A program made the position numbers and the translations under genes. Positions 41,731 through 51,632 of a DNA stretch of 64,000 bases are shown piece after piece. Position 1 is the stretch's first letter. Each line of letters begins with the position of its first letter. This DNA comes from Gautieria morchelliformis (lineage: Eukaryota; Basidiomycota; Agaricomycetes; Gomphales; Gomphaceae): NCBI GenBank assembly GCA_015179125.1, contig WHVA01000228.1, forward strand, positions 1 to 64,000, given 5' to 3'. Below the pieces are notes generated by a model. The model was not told where the DNA came from. It did no database searches and saw only the letters and a program-made list of their open reading frames with translations.

Positions 41731-43161
41731 CTATAGAGCCATGTTATGATCGAGCAAATATTTCAGAGTCTTGTGAGATATATGCCCCATCGTTTTGTGA
41801 ATTTCCATGGCTGAAAAGCACTGATAGGCTTCATTTTCAGGTTGTTGGAGATGTAGTCTGTATAGTCCATTCAATTTCGGCGCTTTCATCAGCAGCTTCC
41901 CAGTAGAATTAGATATACGACATTCTTGGTTGGCGATCTTCACCTGGTAGCCTGCATCATCGCACCGGCTGATAGAGACAAGGGTGAAGGCGATTTTGGG
42001 TGCATATAATGTGTCATTCAATGTTATTTCAACTGTCTCATCACTAGCCTTACTGGATAATACGAGCAAGCCTTGACCAAAGGCATCAAAAGTACCTTTG
42101 TCTGCTGCTCGAATTGTCCTTGGCTGTGAAAAGGGGCAGTAGTTCCTCAGCAAACTCTTGTGAGGCGTCATGTGAGAACTGGCACCCGTATCCAGGATCA
42201 CAATAGCTTCAGATGAGCCTTTTCCTAATGCCAAACACTCAAAGTTGGCAAATGCAATAGGACTCTCATCCTTCTCTTCAGAGGAGGTTTCTTCAGCTAC
42301 ATTCGCTTTTGCCTTCCCTTTCTTTTTCTTCAACTTGGACTTCTTCTTCTGTCTCGGTCCCTGGCCTTCTTTTCCACCTCCTTTAGCCCAACAATTCTCA
42401 ATAGAGTGTCCGGGCCTTTTACAATTTGCGCAAGTTATCTGCGCCTTCTTGGCCTTGGTAGATGTGCGCACAAATACTTGTTCCTCCTGAGAAATAGACA
42501 AAGTCTTTCGCCTATCGTATTGAGCCTTCAGTACCCTGATAATATCATCTGGAACTAATGGCTTCCCGCATTCTTCAAGAGAAGTAGTAAGGGCATTCAT
42601 CACCGACTCATATAAGGGTGGTAATGAGGCAAGTATGATGTCCATAAACTCGGATTCTGATATCTTGGCTCCCATATCATTGAGACGAGCATATAAATCT
42701 TGGGCCTTATCCAAGTGTTCTCTCAAGTCTCCATCTTCGGCACATTTAATGTTTCGAAGCTGTCTTTGGAGATTCGTGAGGACCATCTTGGGCTTCTTGG
42801 TCATTTCAACAACCAATGTATCCCAGACTTCTTTCGCTGTCTTCTTCTTCTGAAGCATCAGAGCCAATGACTCTGACACAGGGAGCATAACCTGAGTCTT
42901 CACCTGGCCTTCTCGTGCAAGGTATTTTTCGAGCCTTTCCTCAGCCTTTTCCACTTGTGCCTCCTCCACATCAGTGAGAGTATGGCCAACAGGGAATGTT
43001 GGAGGATCAGGGGGCTTAACAGCAACACCCTCTATGTGTCTCAATAGATTCTTCGACTCAAAATAGCTTTGGAGGGTTGCACGCCATAATGGCCAATTAC
43101 TTCCATCTGTGGCAAGCTTCTCCACTCCTAGCACCTTTGTAGATTGTTCTCCAGGGCCCAT
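41731..43161 (-). CDS. Gag and protease, copia element 2
   Basis: The first ATG after the LTR is at 43161-43159 (MGPGEQSTKVLGVEKLATDG). The frame is also open upstream into the LTR. Gag motifs match those of copia element 1 (TKKPKMVLTNLQRQL, LDKAQDLYARLND). The knuckle is CANCKRPGHSIENC. The protease has ILDTGASSHMTPH near 42190. A GAG-pre-integrase start (MEIHKTMGHISHKTL) ends it. Confidence 0.9.
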   Translation of the reverse strand: MGPGEQSTKVLGVEKLATDGSNWPLWRATLQSYFESKNLLRHIEGVAVKPPDPPTFPVGHTLTDVEEAQVEKAEERLEKYLAREGQVKTQVMLPVSESLALMLQKKKTAKEVWDTLVVEMTKKPKMVLTNLQRQLRNIKCAEDGDLREHLDKAQDLYARLNDMGAKISESEFMDIILASLPPLYESVMNALTTSLEECGKPLVPDDIIRVLKAQYDRRKTLSISQEEQVFVRTSTKAKKAQITCANCKRPGHSIENCWAKGGGKEGQGPRQKKKSKLKKKKGKAKANVAEETSSEEKDESPIAFANFECLALGKGSSEAIVILDTGASSHMTPHKSLLRNYCPFSQPRTIRAADKGTFDAFGQGLLVLSSKASDETVEITLNDTLYAPKIAFTLVSISRCDDAGYQVKIANQECRISNSTGKLLMKAPKLNGLYRLHLQQPENEAYQCFSAMEIHKTMGHISHKTLKYLLDHNMAL

Positions 43162-43166
43162 AACCG

Positions 43167-43711
43167 TGTAGAAACTCGGTTTGGGCAAGTAGGAAGTTAT
43201 ATGCCAGATATGAATGATGGGACTTGCAGGAGATTAGTAAACTATTTAATGTTCTCCTCAGTGATAGTCAACACTAGTAATATAAAGGAATGCTACCTAT
43301 TTAATGTTCTACATGTTTTTTCAGTTTCATACTATGAAAGTACACACTATTAAACTCACCTCCTCAGTGATAGTCAACACTGAGGAGGGGAGGCTGCGCA
43401 TGGGCTTGTTTCACTCGCATATATGAAGTTCCGGCACTTAAGCGCCCTTGAGGCACTGGTGTGCCGTTATAAGCGCCCATAGAACGTAACGCATTAGTGA
43501 ACAGCCGCAGCTCAAAAAGGAAACTTGTCCACAAGCACCCACAAAAGTTCGGTTGGACAGAACATGAAAAGGAGTAGTAATACAGCCTCGAAAAAATCAA
43601 AGAAAATTGTGAAAGGCATAGAATGAATGTCAGCATAGTTTCAGGTCAAAATAGAGATAAAGAACAACAGAAATGTTAGGTTTGGAGTCTGGTGCATATA
43701 TACACCCAACA
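43167..43711 (-). repeat. 5' LTR of copia element 2
   Basis: It is 545 bp; on the plus strand it begins TGTAGAAACTCGG and ends ACACCCAACA. It contains two copies of a CCTCAGTGATAGTCAACACT block (near 43255 and 43361). The minus strand just inside reads CGGTTATGGGCCC, like the tRNA-Met half-molecule site of copia element 1. Confidence 0.85.
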
Positions 43712-44480
43712 CTGGCACCCATCTCAGAAGTACTTCGGCTCCTGCTTGTTGCTCTACGACTCCCTGTATCTGTCTGTGTAGAGCATTCACCATGTATTGT
43801 CTGGGTATGGCTTGTTCTTTTCGAGTGGCTTGAATGGCGGCCTGGCTGTCCATCGCTATTGTGTACCTCCCGCCCCTCTCGGCATTCAACATCCTCGCTC
43901 CCATCGCGGCCGCTGCCAGTTCTGCCTCGAACACAGTGTGCCCGCTTTCTGGGCCCAGGTGAAGCCTCCCCGTCTTCCTCTCTCTCCCGTTCTTAAATAG
44001 CACTGCCACTGCCCCCACACCCCCGTTGATGCTCGACCCATCCGTGTACACCGTGAGCTCTGCCTCGTGCTCGCTCACCTCGTTCTTCGCTTGTTCTTTG
44101 CTCGGTGGGATCCTCACGTTGAAGGCCGGTGTCCATTTCGGTCCAAATACCACCATTTGTATTTTTTCCATTGCATCTGGCTGTAAACTGAAAGCGTGTA
44201 TTATCTTGTGAAGGGGGGATCTGTGATGTTTTACATATCTTTTGCTGCTTTTCTCACTCTTTTTGCGAGCAGGTCGCTCTGGGGGAGGCACGCCAGTCGT
44301 ACTGCTGCTCTGTGTACTATTTTCAATACCAGCAGCGGGAAGGGAAGGAGGTTCACATGTGCATTGAGGGTGTCGTTGGCCGTTGTCATGAGGGCTCCTG
44401 TGATATCTATTGCCGCTTGTCTCTGAATCCTCGCAAGTTTATTAATATATCCCTTGGTTCCCTTGCTTCTGGCCGTTTCT

Positions 44481-44886
44481 GTCATGGGACACCCTGTTTT
44501 CCATTCCCAGTTCTGACTCCATTTCCGACTCCGGTTCCGGTTCCGATTCCATCTCCGCCTCCGCTTTCGGAAATGATTCTGCTTCTGGGAGAACTTCCAC
44601 CAGTTCTGTTCACTTTGCCAGTTCCACTCCAATTTCCGACTTCTGCTCTCGGAACAGTGTCGGAAATCAAGCGACTCGCGTAATAGGTGGCATCAAGGGT
44701 CTATCAAGGGTCAGGGAGGTAAGGGGGATGCAGGGTTGATGGCGGGTGCCAAGTGTTGTCCCTGGCTGCGCAGTGTAGTATAATACGGGCTCACGGACAT
44801 CGGGGGTCCTTAGACTTTTCTCTTTGGATTTCCCCTTGTCAGTTGTGTGGTAGTGTGATCTCCACAACCAGCCAGGGTTGCCCTTA
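44481..44886 (-). mobile_element. hAT-like MITE, copy P (406 bp)
   Basis: Imperfect terminal inverted repeats are visible: the minus strand starts TAAGGGCAACCCTGG and the plus strand starts GTCATGGGACACCCTG. The 8-bp flanks CCGTTTCT and CAGCTTCT match at 6 of 8. Most of it matches copy Q (53113-53593) in reverse orientation. There is no coding capacity. The middle is rich in CGGAA/TTCCG words. It interrupts LINE B between VPEA and TARSKG. Confidence 0.65.
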
Positions 44887-45125
44887 CAGCTTCTGGAACT
44901 AGAAAGACGTCAGCCGCGTACAATATTCTCGGAACTGCCACCGTCATGTAGTACGTCCTCATATACTTAGCTGTTATTCCCTTGGACGGTTTCACCAGTC
45001 TTCTGTACTGACTTATGTACGCCTCTCTTTTCTTCAGCGTGTAGTTGGCATGTTCCCTGAATCTCAGCTCTTGGTCCATTATCACCCCCAAGAACTTGTG
45101 CGCTGTTGTGGGCTTCACAATGTGT

Positions 45126-45137
45126 TGCTCTATTCTT
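45126..45137. repeat. Target-site duplication of LINE A (left copy)
   Basis: TGCTCTATTCTT occurs here and at 51621-51632, directly outside the poly(A) tail and the 5' end of LINE A respectively. Confidence 0.92.
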
Positions 45138-45305
45138 TGTTTTTTTTTTTTTTTTTTTTTTCTTTTTTTTTTTTATATCCAATTTATTGTCTTTTGGGGC
45201 ACGGCCCTATGTAAGACCCATGTACATATCCCCGGTCTACATGTTTTCTGTCCAGCCCATCCTTCTCGATCTCCACTTGTGCTCGTCGGGCTGTGCCCTG
45301 AGCTA
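45138..45305 (-). terminator. LINE A 3' end: polyadenylation signal and poly(A) tail
   Basis: On the minus strand the last unique bases contain AATAAA (45183-45188), followed after ~8 bases by a poly(A) tail of about 35 bases with one interruption. This is the expected 3' terminus for target-primed reverse transcription. Confidence 0.85.
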
Positions 45306-45832
45306 AGGACAGGACACATCGCATTAAACAAGCGCCTGTACTGCATAGGAAAAGCAGACTCACCGACTTGCGCAGCATGCAGAGGCGCCGACGAAACAGT
45401 GCACCACTTCCTTTTTCGATGTCCAGCCTACAAAACCCAACACAGCGAGCTCGAAAGAACGCTCCAGAGAGCAGCAACAGCAGCCAACACGCTCCTAACA
45501 AAAACGAAAGCGATGAAAGGGCTGTTCAGGTACATCCAGAGCATGGGAAGGTTCAAACAAATGCACGGAGACTGGAACACGAGAGGGGAAGCAGGAGGGC
45601 AAGGCAGGAACTAAGGAGAAGACAAGTGATCAAGGACCCGGCGAATCGATGGGAGGGCCTAAACCAGGCCAAGCGGTAGAGGGAAGCAAGTGAAGAGGAG
45701 GACGTAGGTGTAGAGCAGTAGAGAAGGACACAACACGCACACCTCGCCACCGACTGTGAGAAAGAACTTTAGGGCTAGGATTAAACATGTCTTACAGATG
45801 CTGGCAACTGTGTCAATTGTGATATATTTCCT
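45306..45832 (+). pseudogene. Inverted 3' segment of LINE A (C-terminal zinc finger and 3' UTR)
   Basis: On the plus strand the translation LRTGHIALNKRLYCIGKAD, CAACRGADETVHHFLFRC and KAMKGLFRYIQSMGRF is the C-terminal domain of the LINE ORF2 (CX2CX7HX4C finger). It ends at a stop at 45677-45679 and is followed by 3' UTR. The rest of LINE A is on the minus strand. The segment is bounded by AGCTAAGGA near 45303 and TCCTTAGCT near 45830, a 9-bp inverted pair, so it has been flipped in place. Confidence 0.85.
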
Positions 45833-46213
45833 TAGCTGGATGAGGAGCGTTGCTTTTCTTCGCGGCATGCCTGCTGTCAGCCTTGCGAATGCTATGGACG
45901 GCATCGATTTGTCGATCCTGTGCGCTATTCCAGCCCTCGGCGATTTTGCAAACAGCTCTCTGGCCTTCCCTTTGAGCTCCTTTTGGTGCCGCTGTAGCTC
46001 TGCAGCTTTGCTCCACGGCAGAATGCCCCTGCACTCTATCGGCACGTGTCTCTCCTCACTGCTGTGGCCTCCCGCCGCCTTCTTCACCTCCTCGTCGGCT
46101 CTCTTGTTCCCCTTGATGCCCTTGTGGCCCGGGGTCCACCTCATGGTCACCTCCGTCCCCTGCCTTCTCTGTACAAGTCCCAGGACTATCCACATTAGGA
46201 TACACCTATCTAG
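45833..46213 (-). pseudogene. LINE A ORF2, RNase H end and following linker
   Basis: The minus strand reads QRRQGTEVTMRWTPGHKGIKG, NKRADEEVKKAAGG, LPWSKAAELQRHQKELKG and MPRRKATLLIQLR, then enters the inverted segment. The TPGHKGIKGN motif holds the RNase H histidine. The frame joins that of 46465 onward exactly once one CTAG is discounted. Confidence 0.85.
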
Positions 46214-46464
46214 TTCCCACTCTGCGATTCCCTGACCGAGCGCTCGCATATCAATCATTGTATAAGTAGGTAGCGCCATAGTTACAACGAATCTAATGGT
46301 TTTAGCCCTTCACTCCCATGAGGAGTCCAGTCGAGCGAGTTAACAGTGTCCTCACTAGTGTCTATTCTCTCGCACGTTGCACTTCATGTTCGGCTCCGTC
46401 TGTCTCTATCTCCATCCTTATCCCTCAATAACAGATTAAGAGTCTCAGTCTCGCCGACGGCGAG
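46214..46464. mobile_element. 251-bp insert of unknown family in LINE A RNase H
   Basis: It is flanked by CTAG on both sides (46210-46213 and 46465-46468); leaving out the insert and one CTAG restores the LINE reading frame. The right end has a perfect stem-loop, CTCGCCGACGGCGAG. No terminal inverted repeats, coding frame or clear tRNA-like box was found. Confidence 0.6.
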
Positions 46465-49400
46465 CTAGATACTGGCGGTGCAGCACGCAGACCATGTATT
46501 GTGCCAGGATCTTCTTGTCTTTTCTCGTCGTTAGTATGGCCGCTTGGCTGTCCAGCCCTATGGTGTATCTTTGGCTGCGCTCTGTGTATAGAAGCTTCGC
46601 CCCCATGGCGTCTCCGAGCAGCTCCGCCTCGAAGACCGTGTGTTGCTCTTCAGTGCCTAGGTAGAGTCTGACTGCCTGTACCTCTACACCCCCCTTGTAT
46701 AGAACCGCTGCCGCTCCTACCCCTCCATCGACGCACGATCCGTCAGTGTATACCTGAATCTGTGCAGTGTCGCTCCTCATCTCTGCCATGGCTAGTTCCT
46801 CTTTGTGTGGTATGCAGATTTTGAACGACGGTGCCCACTTTGGGCTCTGGGTTACTGTTTGTATTTTCTCCATCTTACCTGGCTGCAGTGCGTACGCGTG
46901 CATGATCTCATGGAAAGGCGTTCTGTGCCTTTTAACATATCTCGCTGCCGCTCTCTGCACTCTGGCGGCCAGTGGGTGCATGTCTGGGAGGCAAGCTAGG
47001 CGCACGGCCGCTCTGTGTACTGTCTTGTCCACCAGGAGCTGAAATGGCAGTAGGTTAGCGTGGGCATCGAGGATATCACTCGCCGTGGTGCTCATCGCTC
47101 CCATGATTGCGAGTGCTGCTTGTCTCTGGACCCGAGCTAGCTTGTTGATGTGTCCTTTCGTTCCTCTACTACGTGTGGACTCTGGCAAGAGGAAGGCGTC
47201 AGCTGCGTATAGAAGCTTCGGGACTGCGACTGTGAGGTAGTATAGTCTCATCTGTTTGGCCGGGACACCTTTAGTGGCCTTCGCCAGTCTCTTGTATTGT
47301 TTGATGAATCTGCTGCCTTTTTGGAGAGCGTGATTGACTTGCTCCTTGAATCGCAGTTCCTGGTCTATGATGATCCCAAGGAACTTGTGTGACTGAGCCG
47401 GTTTGACCGTGTGCTGTCCCAGCCGTATTGAGGGCCTCTTTACTGGTTTGGTCTTCCTTTCCTTTGTGGGGTCAGGTTCCCTCTTCCTGGTCAGTCCCAG
47501 TAGCCCGAACTTTTCTATAGTGAATGTGCACTCATGTGTTCGCACCCATTCCAGTGCCCCCCCAGCTCTGGTCATTATTCTCTCCAGCTTCTCGCAGGCG
47601 CGTACCATATCTCTCCCCTCCGCTAGTACGGTTGTGTCATCCACGAAGCCTATTCAGTCCTCGCCGTTCCTCTTTCTGACTAGCTCAATCAGGCTCGCAT
47701 TGTAGTATTGATAGGCTATGGCCGATAGGGGGCACCCCTGGTCCATGCCGCGCCCTATGGTCATCAATGCAGTGCTGTAGTCGTCCAGTTGTAGGGTGGT
47801 TCTGCGCCCTTGGACTTTTCTTTTTATCCATTTGGTATATTCTTTGGGGATACCTCGCATGCGCATGTCGTGTATAAGCATGGTTAGTATAACGCTTGGG
47901 AATGCTCCTTTGATATCGAGAAATAGCACACCCAATGTATTCCCTTTCCTCCATGCATCTTTCGCAGTCGCTAACACATGGTGGATCGCGTCGGTTGTTG
48001 TGCGGCCTGGTCTACATCCGTAGTGGTTGCTCGGCAGGAGGTTGTACCTCTCCGTGTTCTTGACCAAGTCTTCCGTGACGCATGCCGACAGCACTTTTCC
48101 CAAAGTGTCTAGTAACGCGATTGGTCTGTACGCGCCTGGGACGGTGTAATCTTTTCTCCCTGGTTTGCGGAGTACCTTGATGATGGAGTCCCGCGATTCG
48201 CTGGGGTATATCTCTAGGCTGAACGTCGTGCGGAATAGTGGTCCTATATAGGGTAGGAGCATGTCAGCATTCTGTTTGATCACTGAGTTCGGGATACCTT
48301 TGGCTCCTGGCGCTTTGAACGCGTTCAGCTTTTCTATCGCTCTGCATATCTGCTCGTCCGTGATCTCCTCATAGTCAAACGGGGGGGGGCGGGTAATCCT
48401 CTTCTGCGGCTGGTCCAGAGCTAGTTGTTGTGTCTGGGAAGAAATTCTTGAAGAGCATTGAGGCTTTGTCTTCGTTGGACTCTGCTATCCATTGCTCGCC
48501 ATTGCCGTGTTTGGAAGTGAGCTTTGGGACTCGCGTTCATCCCCCGTCCGTTGTGTCGCTCGATGCGTACTTGTGGACTGTCCATACCGTCTTTTGGTTG
48601 ACATGCTCTAAGAAATCTTCCCAGTGCTCTCTTTTGGAGCTCTCTATTGCCTCCGTGTACTTGTTCCTGGCCTCCTTGTACTTCGCATGTGATTCGTGTG
48701 TGCGGGCCACTCTGTGCTTGTATGCCTGTCTCCCTGTTTTCCTCGTCTCCGTTCTGAGCTTGGTCAGATTTAGGGACCACCAGCGCTTCATGAACGGGGA
48801 GGGTTTCGTTCACGGCACTTGATCTCTTCTGATGTCTATGATAGCGTCAGTAATCTTTTTCAGGTTATTGTGAAATTGCTGCTTATCTGTGGGGACCGGT
48901 TGTTCTATCTGACTCTGTAGCCTCTCTCTTAGCTTCTCTTTGAATGCCTCCCAGTCGACCTGTCTGTAATTGTAACGCGGTTCTATGGGCGTTGTCTCGA
49001 GCGTGGTTTCCAGAATGGTGTCCACTGGGAAGTGGTCGCTCCTCATCGGCTGGTCTTCCGGCTCTGTGTGACATCGAAGTAAGCATTCTAGTAGCGATGA
49101 GGATAAGAATACGTTATCCGTTCGCGTCAGGTTCCCTGTGGACATGGCTTGTAGCGTCGGCGTGTCCTTAGGCAGTATCATCTGCATGTCCCTTTCCACT
49201 ACCGCATCTTTGAGTAGTTGCGCCTCGTCGAGGTTGTTCCGGGTGAATAGATGGTTATTGCGTTCTTCGTCCCATTGGGGGTGATGTCTGTTGAAGTCCC
49301 CGACCCATATCATTCCTGCGTCGCTTTCTCTATCTTCTCTGCCGTCCGTTTGTTTTTGTATGAATACATCGATGTCGCGCAGTGTGTCGGAGTGTGTGCA

Positions 49401-49761
49401 GTCGCAGTAGACATTTAGGATGATGATGCTGCCGGCTTGTGTCTCTATCCTCATTGCTGTTATGTCCAGGGAGCCGACATCGAGGGCTTCCCATGATCTC
49501 GTCGCTATCCTCTTGTTGACTAGCATCATCGACCTCGTCCTTTTCTCCTTGTCTATGTAGTGGGTCTTGGGGTAAATGGTGTACCAGTTAGGGGTCACTC
49601 TTGCATTTCTCAGGAAGTCGATGTACAGTTCTTGTATGGCTGATTATATCGTATTTGTCAGGTGTGGCCTTGGCGAGTATGTCTGCGGTGGCCGTTAGTG
49701 ACTTGTTGGCATTTTGTTGTCTGATCCGCAAGTGTTGTATCGTCTCGGTTGTGTCACTCAT
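46465..49761 (-). pseudogene. LINE A ORF2: endonuclease, reverse transcriptase, RNase H
   Basis: The start ATG at 49761 is chosen by comparison with LINE B (RIRQQNANKSLTATADILAK). The endonuclease has MIWVGDFNRHHPQWDE and RSDHFPVDTI. The reverse transcriptase has LFLDIKGAFPSV, GMDQGCPLSAIAYQ and FVDDTTVLAEG (near 47645). RNase H starts QVYTDGSCVDGGVGA (near 46760). Damage: a frameshift near 49640; TGA at 48810-48812; a frameshift at a run of eight or nine G near 48385; TGA at 47654-47656. The gene would encode the enzyme that nicks target DNA and copies the RNA. Confidence 0.9.
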
Positions 49762-49895
49762 CCTTGCTGTATCTCGTTGTTGGTCGTCTCTGTCTGTTGT
49801 CCGTCCGCTGTCCCCAACTCATCTAGCGTCCTTTGTCTTGCGCTATGGTTCTGCCATCCTGAGTCTCTGTGGCCTAATTCTGGGTTGGTGTTGTG

Positions 49896-51470
49896 TCATC
49901 CTCGTCCTTCCCCTGCTGGCCCGGTTCTTGTTGGTTCGCGTTTGCTGTCTCTTCTGGTCGTTGGTTGTGTCTGATCTGAGTTGTTCATTCTGCTGATGCG
50001 CTCCGCTTCCCTCTGTAGCAGCTCCGCCGCGTCCGCCGTCGTACCCTGTTGACCCTGCTGCTCCCATGTCCACAGTGTGTCGTTGGGGAAATATTTATAT
50101 GTTCCTTCTGGGTCTGTTCTCTCGATGGCTTGGCATGCGGCTGTGAACGCTGGGCACGTGCGATCCCATGACGCGTGTCCATTTTGGTCGCAGTTTACGC
50201 ATCGGTATCGAGTCGGGTCTGTTTCCTCGCACTCTGCCGTTTTGTGCACCTTTCCGCAAGTCCCGCATACCTCCTCGCTCCCGCATTCCACCGCCATGTG
50301 TCATGCATTTTGTCTTTGGCATTTTAGACACCTCCTGGGTTCTCTTTTCATTCGTCTCACCCAGGTGCGTTTTCCTGCTATTATCAGCCCATCCCATATA
50401 CTCTGATTTGCAGCTTCTATTGTGGAGAACTTAGCTATTATGTGCGCTGAGCGCTGGCCTTGGGTTCTCCTGCTCGCTGGTTTTATACAGCTGGTCGACA
50501 GCAGGGTATCTCTGGGTAGCCTGGAGTCTCTTTCAATTTTCTTGAGTTCTCCCATCGTTTCTGGTGAGTGCGTTAGTGGGACATATTCTACTAAAACTGA
50601 TACTGCTCTGTCTTTGACCACAGACGACCCGACTAGTTTGTCTAAGAAGTGCGCGTTGTTGGTCTGGACCCACTTGGCTGCAGCCAGTTGGTTTAATTCG
50701 TAGACTATCCCTCCGTTGGCCAGGATCTTGGCCCCTACGAAGCTGATGTACTCGAGCGCGTTCGGCTCTCCAAGTTGTTCTAGCGCTTCGTTGGCCTTTG
50801 CAACCAGCTCTCTTTCGGTGAGTTCCCTCAATGCATTGTGCTCGGCTCTCGGGTCTCTGTCTATCAGCAGCTGGCGCTCTCTGGCCCTGGCTCTTGCCAG
50901 GTTGCTTGGATGTGATAGAGGGACGTTACCTTTGAGGGCTGCCGCGTATGTAGCGCCTTCCACTGTCGCCTCCTCTCTGACTTCCTCTCTTAGCTCTACT
51001 CTGGCTCTGTGTACGCTGCAGATGTCCTCCACCGCCATGTTTGCCTCGTCTACTGCAGTCCTCGTGGTGTCTGCGATGCCGCGCACAGCGTCGATGACCG
51101 CGTCGACTTTTGTGAAGACGGGCGCTAAGGTCTTTTCGACGTGTTGAAGCAGCAGGTTGCTTGCTTCTCTGGCCGCCTCTTCGGTGAGTAGTATTGCTAC
51201 TGCTCTGGCTCCCTCCTCGAGTGTTTTGCCGGAGGAGCTGTGGGCGAGGGAAAGGAGTACGTAGGTGAGATGGTCGGTGGTGGCTGGGTTCTCCCTTGCG
51301 AGGAATCCGTGCTTGTCGAGGAATGTCCGAGCTTGGTCTTTGGTGCGTACTGAGGTGTGAGGATCTGCTAGAAAGTCAGCTTTGCTTTTGCTGCCCGTTT
51401 GCTGGCTGCTGGCCCTCGTGCGCAGTGACGTTGTCGCTGGGGCTGTTTGGGCTTCCGCGCTGGCTGGCAT
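49896..51470 (-). pseudogene. LINE A ORF1 (nucleic-acid-binding, three zinc knuckles)
   Basis: The start is ATG 51470 (MPASAEAQTAP). There is a long helical, alanine-rich middle, then a basic segment and CCHC-type knuckles: CLKCQ...HMAVEC, CGTCGKVHKTAEC and CVNCDQNGHASWDRTC (50020-50330). ORF1 proteins of Tad/I LINEs coat the RNA. An in-frame TGA at 50301-50303 falls inside the first knuckle, where LINE B has arginine. The frame is otherwise open for 524 codons. Confidence 0.88.
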
Positions 51471-51632
51471 GCCCTTTTTTGTCTTTTTGTTAGTGCGGGC
51501 TTTCAGGCTGTTATTATCGACAGTCTGGGATGCACTATCTATCGTATAAGTGTGTGTGTGTGTGGGATTTGGGTTTTTTATAGTATCGATGGTGAGGGTA
51601 GGCGTGAGAAAGCTCAGTCCTGCTCTATTCTT

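Larger units (their letters stand above)
41348..43711 (-). mobile_element. Ty1/copia element 2, 5' half
   Basis: It contains the 5' LTR (43167-43711), gag-protease (41731-43188) and the integrase core up to the gypsy-3 insertion point. The element sits inside LINE B: sequence right of 43711 is LINE RNase H. The left end of copia 2 does not return to LINE sequence, so its other flank was rearranged. Confidence 0.88.
43712..45137 (-). mobile_element. LINE B (Tad-like), 3' part
   Basis: This is the 3' half of an older LINE whose 5' half is at 51621-56235. It carries the thumb region of the reverse transcriptase (KFLGVIMDQELRFREHANY; 44890-45130) and an RNase H (LTVYTDGSSINGG, EAELAAAAMGARML, YTIAMDSQAAIQ; 43715-44080). 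It is interrupted by MITE P (44481-44886), and its 3' end is removed by the LTR of copia element 2 at 43711. The split from its 5' half is caused by LINE A with a 12-bp target duplication. Confidence 0.9.
45138..51620 (-). mobile_element. LINE A (Tad-like non-LTR retrotransposon), inserted in LINE B
   Basis: It is a 6.5-kb element on the minus strand with a 5' UTR (51471-51620, with a short GT microsatellite), ORF1, ORF2, a 3' UTR with AATAAA and a poly(A) tail (45138-45174). It is flanked by a 12-bp duplication, TGCTCTATTCTT. ORF1 with CCHC knuckles, an APE-type endonuclease, reverse transcriptase, RNase H and a C-terminal CCHC-like finger are the parts of Tad/I-type fungal LINEs. It is dead: three in-frame TGA codons, at least two frameshifts, a 251-bp insert and an inversion of the 3' end. 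Confidence 0.92.

Noticed and set aside
46214-46464. tRNA-derived SINE in LINE A
   Set aside because: No convincing A and B boxes, no poly(A) or simple-repeat tail, and only a 4-bp flanking repeat.
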